Assembly (NCBI GenBank): GCA_007713455.1 | Contig: VMRT01000004.1 | Coordinates: 306,995 to 370,994 of the forward strand | Source of the DNA: Pseudomonas sp. | GTDB taxonomy: Bacteria; Pseudomonadota; Gammaproteobacteria; Pseudomonadales; Pseudomonadaceae | Direction: 5' to 3' | DNA: 64,000 nt | Part shown: one piece after another, positions 1 through 9,600 of the stretch | How the letters are laid out: every line of letters begins with the position of its first letter | Position numbering within the stretch: position 1 is the stretch's first letter | Notes under the pieces: generated by a model | Told to the model about the DNA's origin: nothing | The model's database searches: none | Seen by the model: only the letters and a program-made list of their open reading frames with translations | Position numbers and translations under genes: made by a program

Positions 1-555
1 TACGTTACCGGACCGTTGATCGTTGCGGTCAACAAGACCGACCGTGTCGAGGACAAGGCCGAGCTGTTGCCGCATCTGCGCTGGCTGGCCGAGCAGCTGC
101 CGAACGCGGAGATCGTGCCGATTTCGGCGCAGCACGGACAGAACCTGGAAACGCTGGAAAAACTGGTCGCCGATCGCCTGCCCGAGAGTGAGCACTTCTT
201 TCCGGAGGACCAGATCACCGATCGCAGCAGTCGTTTCCTCGCCGCCGAGCTGGTGCGCGAGAAGATCATGCGACAGCTTGGCGCCGAGGTGCCTTACCAG
301 ATCACGGTGGAGATCGAGGACTTCAAGCAGGAAGGCCGCGTGTTGCACATCCATGCACTGATTCTGGTCGAGCGTGACGGGCAGAAGAAGATCATCATCG
401 GCGACAAGGGCGAGCGCATCAAACGTATCGGCCAGGAAGCGCGCAAGGATATGGAAGTGCTGTTCGATTCCAAGGTCATGCTGCACCTGTGGGTCAAGGT
501 GAAGGGTGGCTGGTCCGACGATGAGCGTGCGCTGCATTCGCTGGGTTACCAGTAA
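1..555 (+). CDS. era: GTPase Era, C-terminal part (5' end outside window)
   Basis: Era is a membrane-associated GTPase that binds the 3' end of 16S rRNA and helps mature the 30S subunit. The open frame runs in from base 1, so only about the last 184 residues are present. Visible are the G4 base-recognition motif NKTD near the start and a C-terminal KH-type RNA-binding domain, where the segment [14 protein letters not shown] carries the GxxG-type loop. The G1-G3 motifs lie upstream of the window. recO follows at 604, the usual rnc-era-recO order in pseudomonads. Confidence 0.95.
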   Translation, partial: YVTGPLIVAVNKTDRVEDKAELLPHLRWLAEQLPNAEIVPISAQHGQNLETLEKLVADRLPESEHFFPEDQITDRSSRFLAAELVREKIMRQLGAEVPYQITVEIEDFKQEGRVLHIHALILVERDGQKKIIIGDKGERIKRIGQEARKDMEVLFDSKVMLHLWVKVKGGWSDDERALHSLGYQ

Positions 556-603
556 GCGCCGACCCGCAATCAATGGTGCGCATCGCGCACCTTCTGGGCT
601 GCC

Positions 604-1293
604 ATGCACCAACCTGCGTTCGTTCTGCACAGTCGCTCGTACAAGGAAAGCAGCGCGCTGGTCGACCTGTTCACCCCGCAGGGCCGGCTGCGTGCCGTCA
701 TGCGTGCCGCGCGTGGTAAGGCCGGCAGTCTGATCCGCCCCTTCGTATCGCTGGAAGTCGAGCTGCGCGGCAAGTCCGAGCTGAAGACCGTTGCCCGGCT
801 CGAAAGCGCCGGCCCTGCGCACTGGCTCGATGGCCAGGCGCTGTTCAGCGGCATGTACCTCAACGAATTGCTGATTCGCTTGCTGCCTGCCGAAGATGCA
901 CATCCCGCGCTGTTCGATCATTACGTCGCGACACTGCCGGCCCTGGCCGCACATCGGCCGCTGGAGCCGCTGCTGCGTGCCTTCGAATGGCGGCTGCTCA
1001 GCGAGTTGGGCTATGGTTTTGCCCTCGATGTGGACATCGCCGGCCAGCCGATTGACCCGCAGCGGCTCTATCACCTACTGCCCGACGCCGGCCTGGAGCC
1101 GGTCGCGGGATTTCAGCCGGGGCTGTTCAACGGCGCGGAACTATTGGCCATGGCCGAGGCCGATTGGCAGGTTCCGGGGGCGCTGGCCGCGGCCAAGCGG
1201 CTGATGCGCCAGGCCCTGGCTCCCCATCTGGGCGGTCGACCGCTGGTCAGCCGCGAATTGTTTATGAATCTGAAGGAGGCCCCGCGTGACTGA
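604..1293 (+). CDS. recO: DNA repair protein RecO
   Basis: RecO works with RecF and RecR to load RecA onto SSB-coated single-stranded DNA during gap repair. The 229-aa product has the family N-terminal OB-fold start ([20 protein letters not shown]) and the helical region with [10 protein letters not shown] and [13 protein letters not shown]. Length is normal for the family. The ATG at 604 is the only reasonable in-frame start; its ribosome binding site is weak, so translation may be coupled to era. The stop overlaps the pdxJ GTG start by 8 bases. Confidence 0.94.
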   Translation: MHQPAFVLHSRSYKESSALVDLFTPQGRLRAVMRAARGKAGSLIRPFVSLEVELRGKSELKTVARLESAGPAHWLDGQALFSGMYLNELLIRLLPAEDAHPALFDHYVATLPALAAHRPLEPLLRAFEWRLLSELGYGFALDVDIAGQPIDPQRLYHLLPDAGLEPVAGFQPGLFNGAELLAMAEADWQVPGALAAAKRLMRQALAPHLGGRPLVSRELFMNLKEAPRD

Positions 1294-2032
1294 AGCCAAT
1301 CGAATTCTGCTCGGCGTCAACGTCGACCACGTCGCCACACTGCGTCAGGCCCGCGGCACCCGCTATCCGGACCCGGTCAAGGCTGCGCTGGATGCGGAAG
1401 AGGCCGGCGCCGATGGCATCACCGTGCACCTACGCGAGGATCGCCGGCATATCCAGGAACGCGATGTGCTGATGATGAAGGACGCACTGCAGACGCGGAT
1501 GAACTTCGAGATGGGGGTCACCGAGGCGATGCTCGCATTCGCCGAGCAGCTGTGTCCGGAGCACGTCTGTCTGGTCCCGGAAACGCGTCAGGAGCTGACT
1601 ACCGAGGGTGGGCTGGACGTCCTCGGGCAGGAGGCACGCATTCGTGAGGCCGTCGAGCGTCTACGTGGCTGCGGTGCGGAAGTCTCGTTGTTCATCGATG
1701 CCGACCCGCGGCAGATCGAGGCGGCGGCGCGTGTCGGCGCACCGGCCATCGAACTGCACACCGGGCGCTACGCCGATGCCAACGGCGTTGCCGAGCGGGC
1801 CTGCGAGCTCGCGCGCATTCGCGACGGTGTCGAGGCCGGTCTGAGTCACGGCCTGATCGTCAACGCCGGCCATGGCCTGCATTACCACAACGCCGAAGCC
1901 ATCGCGGCGATCCAAGGCGTCAACGAGCTGAATATCGGCCATGCCATCGTTGCCCATGCGCTGTTCGTCGGCTTCAAGCAGGCGGTCAAGGAAATGAAGC
2001 ATCTGATCCTGAGTGCGGCGGCGCGGGGCTGA
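1286..2032 (+). CDS. pdxJ: Pyridoxine 5'-phosphate synthase PdxJ
   Basis: PdxJ condenses 1-deoxyxylulose 5-phosphate with 3-amino-2-oxopropyl phosphate to make pyridoxine 5'-phosphate in de novo vitamin B6 synthesis. The 248-aa protein shows the family N-terminus [17 protein letters not shown], the EERRHI-like segment HLREDRRHI, the catalytic region FEMGVTEAM and the C-terminal [12 protein letters not shown]. It starts with GTG at 1286, inside the end of recO, behind a strong AAGGAGG at 1273-1279. The overlap indicates cotranscription with recO. Confidence 0.96.
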   Translation: MTEANRILLGVNVDHVATLRQARGTRYPDPVKAALDAEEAGADGITVHLREDRRHIQERDVLMMKDALQTRMNFEMGVTEAMLAFAEQLCPEHVCLVPETRQELTTEGGLDVLGQEARIREAVERLRGCGAEVSLFIDADPRQIEAAARVGAPAIELHTGRYADANGVAERACELARIRDGVEAGLSHGLIVNAGHGLHYHNAEAIAAIQGVNELNIGHAIVAHALFVGFKQAVKEMKHLILSAAARG

Positions 2033-2165
2033 AAGAACCGGGTGTGTTTCAGCCGCGATGACACGCGGCGGGCAGGCTCCGATTGGTGAGGTAGCGCCGG
2101 GTGTCATCCGCTGGCAAGCCCGTTCCCACGCTAGTGCGGGGCGCCGTATTCCACCTGCGCCGCCC

Positions 2166-2372
2166 TCAGCGGCGCAGCAGGTTGATCAGTACGGTCAGCA
2201 CCAGGCTGAGAATCACCATCGAGGTGATCGGGATGAACACCCGGCTGCGTTCGGACTCGATGCGGATGTCGCCGGGCAATCGACCGAACCAGTTCAGCAG
2301 CCATGGGAAGTAGTGCCAGGCGATGCCGAGCAGTAGCAGCGCAGCGCCCGCCACGATCAACCAGCGTGCCAT
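2166..2372 (-). CDS. DUF2905 small membrane protein
   Basis: This 68-aa protein has two hydrophobic segments (about residues 4-22 and 48-65) separated by a short loop, GRLPGDIRIES, that is characteristic of the DUF2905 family of two-span inner-membrane proteins. Function is unknown. It has a clear GAGGAG ribosome binding site and overlaps the end of the upstream LysR gene by 16 bases, so the two are probably cotranscribed. It converges with pdxJ. Confidence 0.85.
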   Translation of the reverse strand: MARWLIVAGAALLLLGIAWHYFPWLLNWFGRLPGDIRIESERSRVFIPITSMVILSLVLTVLINLLRR

Positions 2373-3310
2373 TTGATCTCCTCGTTTCGCTCCAATCGCT
2401 TGGCCGGACGTGTGCGGTATTCGACAAAGGCGGCGATCACCTGTGCGGCCAGCACCTCAACGGCTTCGCTGCGATTGCTGCCGCGGAGCAGCTTGATCTG
2501 ATACTCGCCCAGTTGTGGCAACCCATACTGCCCATCGAGACGCTGCAGTGGCGGGCGAATCAGGCTTGATGGATAGGGCGCGATGGCGAGATCGGCAATC
2601 ATCGCGGCCTCCTGTCCCGAAGTCTGTTCGCTGGAGTAGGCCACTCGGTAGCTGCGGCCGATGCGGTCGAGGGCATCTAGTGCCTGTCGCCGCCAGGCGC
2701 AATCGGGGCTGGCCAGCGCCAGCGGCAGCGGCGTGCGCAGCGCGGCGACACCACCGCTGCGACCGGCCCAGACCAGCGGTTCGCTATGAATCGGCTCGCC
2801 CCGCGAATCGTCCTGGCCGAGGTTGCCGACGGTCACCAGGGCGAGGTCCAGCTCGCCTGCGTCGATGCGCTCGATCATATCGATGCTGCGCGCGACCGAT
2901 ACGTCCACTTCGACTCCGGGATGGCTGCGTGCGAACAACGCCAGCAGACCGGGCAGAATGCGCGTCCCGACATCCGCCGGCGTTCCGAAGCGCACGCGAC
3001 CCTGCAGCGCTGGCTGGAGGAAGTGCGCAATGGCTTCTTCGTTGAGTTTGAGCAGGCGTCGGGCATAGCCGAGCAGCGTCTCGCCGGCCGGTGTCAGGCG
3101 CACCTGCCGCGCCTCGCGGACGAACAGGGAGCGCCCGAGGGTTTCTTCCAGCCGCTTGATCTGCATGCTGACCGCCGAGGTGCTGCGATAGATCTGTCCG
3201 GCGGCGCGGGTGAAGCTGCCGCTCTCGGCAATGGCGACAAAGGTGCGCAGGACATCGCTTTCCAGTAGGGGCGTCGAAGGGGGCGTGGATTGCTCAAGCG
3301 GCTCGGGCAT
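2357..3310 (-). CDS. LysR-family transcriptional regulator
   Basis: The protein is about 317 aa from the ATG at 3310; an in-frame start at 3337 is also possible. The N-terminal winged helix-turn-helix is plain (FVAIAESGSFTRAAGQIYRS, then SAVSMQIKRLEETLG), followed by a periplasmic-binding-protein-like effector domain. Target and inducer cannot be read from the sequence. It is divergent from the DUF1127 gene at 3443, and an inverted repeat in the gap (3351-3370) is a candidate binding site. It overlaps the DUF2905 gene. Confidence 0.9.
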   Translation of the reverse strand: MPEPLEQSTPPSTPLLESDVLRTFVAIAESGSFTRAAGQIYRSTSAVSMQIKRLEETLGRSLFVREARQVRLTPAGETLLGYARRLLKLNEEAIAHFLQPALQGRVRFGTPADVGTRILPGLLALFARSHPGVEVDVSVARSIDMIERIDAGELDLALVTVGNLGQDDSRGEPIHSEPLVWAGRSGGVAALRTPLPLALASPDCAWRRQALDALDRIGRSYRVAYSSEQTSGQEAAMIADLAIAPYPSSLIRPPLQRLDGQYGLPQLGEYQIKLLRGSNRSEAVEVLAAQVIAAFVEYRTRPAKRLERNEEIKWHAG

Positions 3311-3350
3311 AGGAAAGGCTTCAGTTTTTCTGAACACAGGCTTTCATATT

Positions 3351-3370
3351 AGTCGTTTGTTTGAACGACT
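3351..3370. promoter_or_regulatory. Inverted repeat between divergent LysR and DUF1127 genes
   Basis: AGTCGTT and AACGACT form a perfect 7-bp inverted repeat with a 6-bp spacer. It lies 41 bases upstream of the LysR start at 3310, in the gap it shares with the DUF1127 gene. LysR regulators often bind such dyads in divergent gaps, so this is a candidate autoregulatory site. The assignment is inference. Confidence 0.4.
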
Positions 3371-3442
3371 GATGCCCGCTCATCCTGTAGGCAACCGGTG
3401 GCGCCACAGCCCGTGGCCACCGCGAGCGAAGCGGAGGTGAGC

Positions 3443-3730
3443 ATGCCTGGTGAACGACGCGATACGCGTGTACGACAACAATCCGAGCCGCAGTTGCCGG
3501 ACTTCTACATGCCGGCCATGTGGCCGCTGGATCTGCAGCGCAGCCTGCATGACTGGTTTCGCGCCTGGCGGCAGCGGCGCCTGTATCGGCGACTGCTGAA
3601 GCTGGATGATCGACAGTTGGCGTCGCGCGATCTGGATCGGCGCCGGCTCAGTAAAATGGCTCAGGCGCCGTTGCGCCAGTTGGTAGCGCAGCGGCGCAAG
3701 CGTCGATGCCCTGCGCGCCACGCTCGCTGA
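3443..3730 (+). CDS. DUF1127-type (YjiS-like) small basic protein
   Basis: The protein is about 95 aa from the ATG at 3443, chosen because GGAGGTG lies just upstream; a longer frame opens at 3398. The middle of the protein (LHDWFRAWRQRRLYRRLL, then LDDRQLASRDLDRRRL) matches the DUF1127 pattern of a basic helix followed by an L-x-D-R-x-L segment. Such proteins have been linked to RNA or phosphate metabolism in other bacteria, but no function can be assigned here. It converges with cmoB. Confidence 0.7.
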   Translation: MPGERRDTRVRQQSEPQLPDFYMPAMWPLDLQRSLHDWFRAWRQRRLYRRLLKLDDRQLASRDLDRRRLSKMAQAPLRQLVAQRRKRRCPARHAR

Positions 3731-3745
3731 GCGGCCAACCTACTG

Positions 3746-4708
3746 TCAGGGCTTGCGGGCGAGGAGCACGGCGCGCATGGGGGCCGGCAGGCCTTCGACC
3801 GTTTTGCCGTGGTCTTGCGGGTCGAGGAAGTCGGGCAACGACTGGTAGCGCATCCACTCGGTGCTGCGCTGTTCCTCAATGCTGGTCACGCTGACATCCA
3901 CGCAGCGCACGTCGACAAAGCCGGCGCGGCGCAACCAGCATTCCAGCGCCTTCACCGAGGGCAAGAACCAGACGTTGCGCATCTGCGCATAGCGGTCTTC
4001 CGGCACCAGTGCGGTATTTTCGTCGCCTTCCACCACCAGGGTCTCTAGCACCAGTTCGCCGCCGCGTACCAGGCAGTCCTTGAGGTCGAGCAGATGGTCG
4101 ACCGGCGAGCGGCGATGGTAGAGCACGCCCATGGAGAACACCGTCTCGAAGCCTTCGAGCTTGGCCGGCAGTTCTTCCAGTGCGAACGGCAGATGCCAGA
4201 CCGGCAGCTCCTGCAGGTAGCGCTTCATCGCATGGAACTGGCAGAAGAACAGCCAGTTCGGGTCGACCCCGACCACGCTGTCGGCGCCGGCACCGAGCAT
4301 GCGCCACATGTAGTAGCCGTTGCCGCAACCGACGTCGAGGATGCGTTTGCCGGCCAGATTCAGGTGCGGCGCGACCCGGTCCCACTTCCAGTCCGAGCGC
4401 CATTCGGTATCGACATGCACGCCGAACACGTCGAACGGACCCTTGCGCCATGGCGAGAGCCCCATCAGCGCATCGTGGGTGGCCTGGCGCGTGGCGTCGT
4501 CACAGGTCGCGTCGAGGCGGAAGCTGTCGCGCAGTTCGACCTGCACGGGCGCCAGCGCTGGCAGCGCATCGACGGCACGCCGCCAGCGCGGCAGATCACC
4601 GTGGCCAACTGCGAGTTTGGCGTCCAGCTGCTGCTGAACGCCGTTGGCCCAGGCGGCCAGCGGGGTGCCGGCCAGGCGCCAGGCGAGGGGAGTCAGGTCG
4701 AGGTTCAT
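3746..4708 (-). CDS. cmoB: tRNA U34 carboxymethyltransferase CmoB
   Basis: CmoB transfers the carboxymethyl group of carboxy-S-adenosylmethionine to 5-hydroxyuridine at tRNA position 34, giving cmo5U. The 320-aa product contains the class I methyltransferase motif [15 protein letters not shown] and the CmoB-specific stretches [13 protein letters not shown] and [15 protein letters not shown]. The start at 4708 was chosen because it gives the normal N-terminus ([12 protein letters not shown]) and overlaps the cmoA stop by 4 bases; a longer frame begins at 4741. It forms an operon with cmoA. Confidence 0.95.
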   Translation of the reverse strand: MNLDLTPLAWRLAGTPLAAWANGVQQQLDAKLAVGHGDLPRWRRAVDALPALAPVQVELRDSFRLDATCDDATRQATHDALMGLSPWRKGPFDVFGVHVDTEWRSDWKWDRVAPHLNLAGKRILDVGCGNGYYMWRMLGAGADSVVGVDPNWLFFCQFHAMKRYLQELPVWHLPFALEELPAKLEGFETVFSMGVLYHRRSPVDHLLDLKDCLVRGGELVLETLVVEGDENTALVPEDRYAQMRNVWFLPSVKALECWLRRAGFVDVRCVDVSVTSIEEQRSTEWMRYQSLPDFLDPQDHGKTVEGLPAPMRAVLLARKP

Positions 4709-5448
4709 GGCAGGGCGATCAGCGAAGCGAAATTCAGGCACTGGAACCAGGGCACGACCTTGGAAAAGCCGGCATCCAGTAGCCGTTGGCGATGGGTTTC
4801 CAGGCTGTCGGGCTTCATCACGTTTTCGATGGCGCTGCGCTTCTGAGCGATTTCCAGTTCGCTGTAGCCATTGGCGCGCTTGAAGGCGATGTGCAGGTCG
4901 GTCAGCAATTGTTGCTCGTCTTCATCCTCGAAGCGCAGCTTTTCCGACAGGATCAGCGCCCCACCGGGCACCAGCGCCTGGCGAATGCGGCTGAGCAGGG
5001 CCGGGCGCTGTTCCGGTGCGATGAACTGCAGGGTGAAGTTCAGCGCCACCAGCGAGCTGGGCTGGAACTGCAGAGCCAGGATGTCGCCCTCGATGACGTC
5101 GACCGGCAGCAGTTCCTGAAACATCGAGTCCTGCCCGTGGAGGTATTCGCGGCAGCGCTTGACCATTGCCGCGGAGTTATCCACGGCGACGACCTGGCAG
5201 TTGTCGGCAGTCACGTGACGACGCAAGGCCTGGGTCACCGCGCCCAGCGAGCAGCCCAGGTCATACAGATGAGTATGCGGCTGTGCGAACTGAGCGGCGA
5301 TCACGCCGATGTTCTCGACGATGGTCGGGTAACCGGGCACAGAGCGCTTGATCATGTCGGGAAACACCCGCACCACGTCCTCGTTGAAGACGAAGTCCTG
5401 AATGCGGGGCAGGGGCTGGGCGAACAGACGGTCGAGATCGTGGCTCAC
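4705..5448 (-). CDS. cmoA: Carboxy-S-adenosyl-L-methionine synthase CmoA
   Basis: CmoA converts S-adenosylmethionine and prephenate into carboxy-SAM, the donor used by CmoB. The 247-aa product starts at a GTG (5448), giving [18 protein letters not shown], the normal family N-terminus. The open frame continues upstream to 5658, but that 70-residue extension has no family character and is rejected. The motif [13 protein letters not shown] is the SAM-binding glycine-rich loop. The stop overlaps the cmoB start as ATGA, so the two-step pathway is translationally coupled. Confidence 0.95.
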   Translation of the reverse strand: MSHDLDRLFAQPLPRIQDFVFNEDVVRVFPDMIKRSVPGYPTIVENIGVIAAQFAQPHTHLYDLGCSLGAVTQALRRHVTADNCQVVAVDNSAAMVKRCREYLHGQDSMFQELLPVDVIEGDILALQFQPSSLVALNFTLQFIAPEQRPALLSRIRQALVPGGALILSEKLRFEDEDEQQLLTDLHIAFKRANGYSELEIAQKRSAIENVMKPDSLETHRQRLLDAGFSKVVPWFQCLNFASLIALP

Positions 5449-5521
5449 GGTGTCGGGCGGCGTGTGTGAAAACGGGGCGGCATTGTAGCCGAAACCACGC
5501 TCGCCGCGGGCTCTGCCCGAC

Positions 5522-5923
5522 TCAGCGCACCTCGATCCGGCAATTGAACATGCCCGCAGGCTCGGCGTCGACCTCCCACGGGCGTTGATAGGTGAGGTAC
5601 AACCTGCCGCTGCCTGGCTCCTGTGCCTCGAAGCGCCAGGTGGACAGGCCATCCCCACCGATCATGTCGCCTTTCGGATTGCTGAACACTTCGGGGCCGA
5701 GGCTGTGCAATTGCTCCGCGGCGGCTTCGTGCAGAATCCAGCGATAGCCCGTGGCAGGGTTGCTCGGCAGGCTGACGATGAGTTGCTGGCCGCTCATCAG
5801 CGTTTGCGGGCAGCGGTTGTCGTCGCTGAGCACGACGCTGGAGGGCGTCTTGTCGTTGCTTGCGCAGGCAGCGAGCAGGGCGACGCTGGCGGGCAGCAAC
5901 AGACGAGGGATGTCGAAAGACAT
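5522..5923 (-). CDS. icp: Chagasin-like (I42) cysteine protease inhibitor lipoprotein
   Basis: The 133-aa protein has a lipoprotein signal peptide ending in a lipobox (ALLAAC) and a single chagasin-type domain. The inhibitory loops are recognisable: NPATGYRW (family NPTTGY loop), GGDGLSTW and the RPWE loop near the C-terminus. Members inhibit papain-like cysteine peptidases in the periplasm or outside the cell. The ATG at 5923 was preferred to an in-frame GTG at 5932. It lies between cmoA and the Lon-type gene, as icp does in P. aeruginosa (recalled gene order). Confidence 0.88.
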   Translation of the reverse strand: MSFDIPRLLLPASVALLAACASNDKTPSSVVLSDDNRCPQTLMSGQQLIVSLPSNPATGYRWILHEAAAEQLHSLGPEVFSNPKGDMIGGDGLSTWRFEAQEPGSGRLYLTYQRPWEVDAEPAGMFNCRIEVR

Positions 5924-6007
5924 GATCGGCACCGGTCGGAATTGAGTTGGGAAGGATAGCCCAAAAGAGCCTAGTCGCAGGCGGGTACTCCGTCTGCGTC
6001 GGTCTGG

Positions 6008-6035
6008 GGGTGGAAGTGCAGCGCGACTTCCACCC
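6008..6035 (-). terminator. Hairpin downstream of the Lon-type gene
   Basis: A 10-bp perfect stem (GGGTGGAAGT / ACTTCCACCC) with an 8-base loop lies about 34 bases past the stop at 6069. There is no long U-tract on the minus strand, so it is a weak terminator candidate or an RNA-stabilising hairpin. Confidence 0.4.
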
Positions 6036-6068
6036 TTCGACTACAGCTGTTCTGCAGCTCGTCCCGCG

Positions 6069-8456
6069 TCAGAACAGCACCTTGGCCACATCAGCGAAGC
6101 GCTTGGCGAAATGCACGGTCAGACCTTCCTTGAGGTAGCCAGGCAACTCTTCGAAGTCGCCGCGATTGGCTTCCGGCAGGATCAGCTCGAATATCTTCTG
6201 CCGCCGCGCCGCGATCACCTTCTCGCGCACTCCGCCGATCGGCAATACGTGACCGGTCAGCGTCAGCTCGCCGGTCATGGCCACGCCTTTCTTCGGCGGC
6301 TGATTGCGCGCAAGGGAGAGCAACGCGCTGGCCATGGTGATGCCGGCGCTGGGACCGTCCTTCGGCGTCGCGCCTTCCGGCACGTGCAGGTGCACGAAGG
6401 CCTGGTCGAAGAACTCCGGGTCGCCTTTGAAGGTCTTCAGGTTCGAGCTGACATAGCTGTAGGCGATCTCCGCCGATTCCTTCATCACGTCACCGAGCTT
6501 GCCGGTGAGCTTGAAGCCGCGGTTCAGCGTGTGGATGCGCGTGGCCTCGATTGGCAGGGTGGCGCCGCCCATGCTGGTCCAGGCGAGGCCTGTGATCACG
6601 CCGACGCCGGAGAGCACCTGTTCGCTGCGAAACACCGGTTTGCCGAGGTAGCTTTCCAGATCCTTCGGCGTGATCTTCAGCCCCGCTTGGGGGTCTTCCA
6701 GCAACTGCACCACTGCCTTGCGGACCAGCTTGCCCAGTTGCTTCTCCAGCTGACGCACACCAGCTTCACGGGCATAGCCTTCGATCACCGCTTTCATGGC
6801 GCTGTCGCTGATGGCGAGGCGCTGCTTGGGCACGCCGGTCTTGTCCAGCAGCTTGGGCCACAGGTGACGTTTGGCGATGGCTAGCTTCTCCTCGGCGATG
6901 TAGCCGGACAGGCGGATCACCTCCATGCGGTCGAGCAGCGGGCCGGGAATCGAGTCCAGAGTGTTTGCCGTGCAGACGAACAGCACCTTGGACAGGTCCA
7001 GGCGGAGGTCCAGGTAATGATCGAGGAATTCGACGTTCTGCTCCGGGTCGAGCGTTTCCAGCAGCGCTGAAGCCGGATCGCCCTGATAGCTGGTGCTGAG
7101 CTTGTCGATCTCGTCGAGCATGATCACCGGGTTCATCACCTCGACATCCTTTAGCGCCTGCACCAGCTTGCCGGGCAGGGCGCCGATGTAGGTGCGGCGG
7201 TGGCCCTTGATCTCCGCCTCATCGCGCATACCTCCTACCGAGAAGCGATAGAACGGCCGCCCCAGGGATTCGGCGATGGACTTGCCTATGCTGGTCTTGC
7301 CCACGCCGGGCGGGCCGACCAGCAGCACGATGGAGCCGGCGATCTCGCCCTTGAAGGCGCCGACGGCAAGAAATTCGAGGATGCGGTTCTTGATGTCATC
7401 GAGGCCAGCGTGGTGCTTGTCCAGCACCTTGCGCGCACGCTTGAGGTCGAGCTTGTCCTGGCCGAATACGCCCCAGGGCAGGGCGGTGGCCCAGTCGAGA
7501 TAGTTGCGGGTGACGGCATATTCCGGCGAGCCGGTTTCGAGTATCGACAGCTTGTTCAGCTCTTCGTCGATGCGCTTCTGTGCAGCAGGTGGCACCACCT
7601 TGCCCTCAAGACGGGCGCGGAACTCGTCGGCGTCGGCGCTCTTGTCGTCCTTGGTGATGCCCAGCTCGCGCTGGATGATCTTCAGCTGTTCCTTGAGGAA
7701 GAACTCACGCTGGCGCTCGCCGATCTTGCGGTTGACCTCGCCGGTCAGTTCCTTCTGCAGCCTGGCGACTTCCACTTCCTTGCGCAGCAGCGGCAACACC
7801 TTCTCCATGCGCTTGAGCACTGGCACGGTATCCAGCACTTCCTGCAGCTCCACGCCAGGCGCGGTGGTCAGCGCGGCGGCGAAGTCCGACAGCGGCGACG
7901 GGTCGTTGGGGCTGAAGCGGTTCAGGTAGTTCTTCAATTCCTCGCTGTACAGCGGGTTGAGCGGCAGTAGTTCCTTGATCGCGTTGATCAGCGCCATGCC
8001 GTAGGCCTTCACCTCGTCGCGCGGGTCGTCATCGCTTTTCGGGTAATCGACTTCCACCAGATACGGTGGTTTGCGCCGCAGCCAGCCGCGGATGCGCACC
8101 CGCGCCAGGCCCTGGGCGACGAACTGCAGCTTGCCGCCCTCCTGCGAGGCGTGATGCACGCGGACCATGGTGCCGTGCTCCGGCAGGCTGTCCGGGTCGA
8201 AGGTGGCCATGTCCAGCATCGGCGAGTCGACGAAGAACAGTGCCACGCGCTGGTGCGGCGTCTTCGCTACGCGATCCAGGGTCTCGGCCCAGGGATCTTC
8301 GTTGACGATCACCGGCAACACCTGCGCCGGGAAGAAAGGTCGGTTGTGCACCGGGATGATGTAGAGCTTGTCCGGCTGCTGTTGATCGGGCAGTACGAGA
8401 CCGTTGGAGGAGATGATTTCCTGCTCGATATGATCCTGATTGACGTCGTCGTTCAT
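6069..8456 (-). CDS. asrA: ATP-dependent Lon-type protease (AsrA-like second Lon)
   Basis: This is a 795-aa LonA-type protease: N-terminal substrate-binding LON domain, AAA+ module with Walker A GPPGVGKT (about residue 380) and Walker B VIMLDEIDKL, and a C-terminal Ser-Lys protease domain with the catalytic serine in KDGPSAGITM (about residue 702). It degrades misfolded and regulatory proteins in the cytoplasm. Its place between icp and an AraC/putA cluster matches P. aeruginosa PA0779 (AsrA), which is separate from the main lon. A promoter resembling the heat-shock sigma32 consensus lies at 8485-8514. Confidence 0.93.
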   Translation of the reverse strand: MNDDVNQDHIEQEIISSNGLVLPDQQQPDKLYIIPVHNRPFFPAQVLPVIVNEDPWAETLDRVAKTPHQRVALFFVDSPMLDMATFDPDSLPEHGTMVRVHHASQEGGKLQFVAQGLARVRIRGWLRRKPPYLVEVDYPKSDDDPRDEVKAYGMALINAIKELLPLNPLYSEELKNYLNRFSPNDPSPLSDFAAALTTAPGVELQEVLDTVPVLKRMEKVLPLLRKEVEVARLQKELTGEVNRKIGERQREFFLKEQLKIIQRELGITKDDKSADADEFRARLEGKVVPPAAQKRIDEELNKLSILETGSPEYAVTRNYLDWATALPWGVFGQDKLDLKRARKVLDKHHAGLDDIKNRILEFLAVGAFKGEIAGSIVLLVGPPGVGKTSIGKSIAESLGRPFYRFSVGGMRDEAEIKGHRRTYIGALPGKLVQALKDVEVMNPVIMLDEIDKLSTSYQGDPASALLETLDPEQNVEFLDHYLDLRLDLSKVLFVCTANTLDSIPGPLLDRMEVIRLSGYIAEEKLAIAKRHLWPKLLDKTGVPKQRLAISDSAMKAVIEGYAREAGVRQLEKQLGKLVRKAVVQLLEDPQAGLKITPKDLESYLGKPVFRSEQVLSGVGVITGLAWTSMGGATLPIEATRIHTLNRGFKLTGKLGDVMKESAEIAYSYVSSNLKTFKGDPEFFDQAFVHLHVPEGATPKDGPSAGITMASALLSLARNQPPKKGVAMTGELTLTGHVLPIGGVREKVIAARRQKIFELILPEANRGDFEELPGYLKEGLTVHFAKRFADVAKVLF

Positions 8457-8484
8457 GCGGCACCCGTTGCGAATACGTGCACCT

Positions 8485-8514
8485 TAGATGGGTGGTGGCT
8501 CGGATGATTTCAAT
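8485..8514 (-). promoter_or_regulatory. Candidate sigma32 (RpoH) promoter for the Lon-type gene
   Basis: Read on the minus strand, ATTGAA (8514-8509) is followed after about 15 bases by ACCCATCTA (8493-8485). The E. coli sigma32 consensus is CTTGAA, a 13-14 base spacer, then CCCCATnTA, so each box has one mismatch. The -10 box ends 28 bases before the ATG at 8456. Heat-shock control fits a Lon protease. Confidence 0.55.
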
Positions 8515-8539
8515 CCCGTCGCATGGGGGTGGGCACTTC

Positions 8540-9337
8540 ATGCCGGCTTCGGTACAGTGCTTGCACGCACAGGTGCCCATCATGCTCAACGCCCGTCTGC
8601 TTCGCCTGGATGACCAGACTCACCAGCACGCCCTCGACTATCACCAGCTGGTGATGTCGCTTTCTGGACGCGCGGAATTCGAGGTCAATGGCTCGGGTGG
8701 CGAAGTCTGCCGGATGCGCGCTTGCCTGGTGCCGGGCGATGCCGACCACGGCTTCGCCGGCATGGGCGACAACCGCATGCTGATCATCGATCTCGACGAG
8801 CAGGATGTCGGCACCGAGGACCCCGAGCTGCTGGCCCGCCTGTTCGAAGCGCCACGCTACCCGGCGCTGGACGCCGATTTCCAGAACCTGCTGGCCTACG
8901 CCGGTGCCGAGCTGGCGCGCTACGGCAGCGACCCGCTGCTGGCCCGGGCGCTGGGCGGCGTGCTGTTGCGGGCACTGCACCTGCGACTGTTCGGCGAGTC
9001 AGTTCAGCGCCCGGTCGGATCGCTCGATCTGCAGCGGCTGGACAGCCATATTCAGGGCAACCTGGCGCGACGCATCACGGTCGCCGAGTTGGCCCAGGTG
9101 GTCTGCCTCAGCCCCAGCCACTTCCACGCCCAGTTCAAGGATTGCGTCGGCCTCACGCCGCACCAGTACCTGCTCAAGACCCGCCTCGATCGTGCCGCCC
9201 GTCTGCTGCGCGAAACGCCGCTGCCACTGGTGCGGATTGCCGAGGAGTGCGGTTTCTCCAGCCAGAGCGCATTGACCACGGCAACTCGCCGCTACCTCGG
9301 TCTGACTCCTCGCGGATTGCGCAAGTCCGACTCCTGA
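8540..9337 (+). CDS. pruR: AraC-family regulator, PruR-like (proline utilisation)
   Basis: The protein has an N-terminal sensing domain and a C-terminal double helix-turn-helix AraC domain (ITVAELAQVVCLSPSHFHAQF, then RIAEECGFSSQSAL and the RYLGLTPRGLR tail). Start is uncertain: ATGs at 8540 and 8582 are both plausible and the frame opens at 8477. It sits just upstream of putA, as PruR does in P. aeruginosa, where it activates putA and putP in response to proline. Direct repeats at 9443-9472 are candidate sites. The PutA here lacks its own DNA-binding domain, which makes a separate activator necessary. Confidence 0.82.
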   Translation: MPASVQCLHAQVPIMLNARLLRLDDQTHQHALDYHQLVMSLSGRAEFEVNGSGGEVCRMRACLVPGDADHGFAGMGDNRMLIIDLDEQDVGTEDPELLARLFEAPRYPALDADFQNLLAYAGAELARYGSDPLLARALGGVLLRALHLRLFGESVQRPVGSLDLQRLDSHIQGNLARRITVAELAQVVCLSPSHFHAQFKDCVGLTPHQYLLKTRLDRAARLLRETPLPLVRIAEECGFSSQSALTTATRRYLGLTPRGLRKSDS

Positions 9338-9442
9338 GCTTTCTCCTGATTGCCCTGTTTGAGGGCTCTTCAGCTACCAGGGGTATATTCCTGCGCCATC
9401 CTGGTGCGCTTTCATTACGGTCGCGTTTCCGCGTCCGGCTTT

Positions 9443-9472
9443 CGTAGTTTTTCGTAAAACTTCCGTAGTTTT
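9443..9472 (+). promoter_or_regulatory. Direct-repeat operator candidate upstream of putA
   Basis: CGTAGTTTT occurs at 9443-9451 and again at 9464-9472, exactly 21 bp apart, which is two helical turns. A partial inverse copy (CGTAAAAC) lies between. Same-face direct repeats are the usual AraC-type operator layout, so these are candidate PruR sites for putA. The remaining 263-base gap (9338-9600) shows no gene; AGAGGAG just before 9601 is the putA ribosome binding site. Confidence 0.5.
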
Positions 9473-9600
9473 GCGCAAGAACGGCTCGTCTTGCAGACCC
9501 TACATTCCGTCTCCCGACCTGGCTCTTCGTCTTGTGCTGCACCATCAGCCTGGCCGTGGACTAGACCTATAAGCAGACACAATCACAAGAGGAGCGGCGC

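Noticed and set aside
5449..5658. 70-residue N-terminal extension of CmoA
   Set aside because: The family N-terminus begins at the GTG at 5448; the extension has shadow-like composition.
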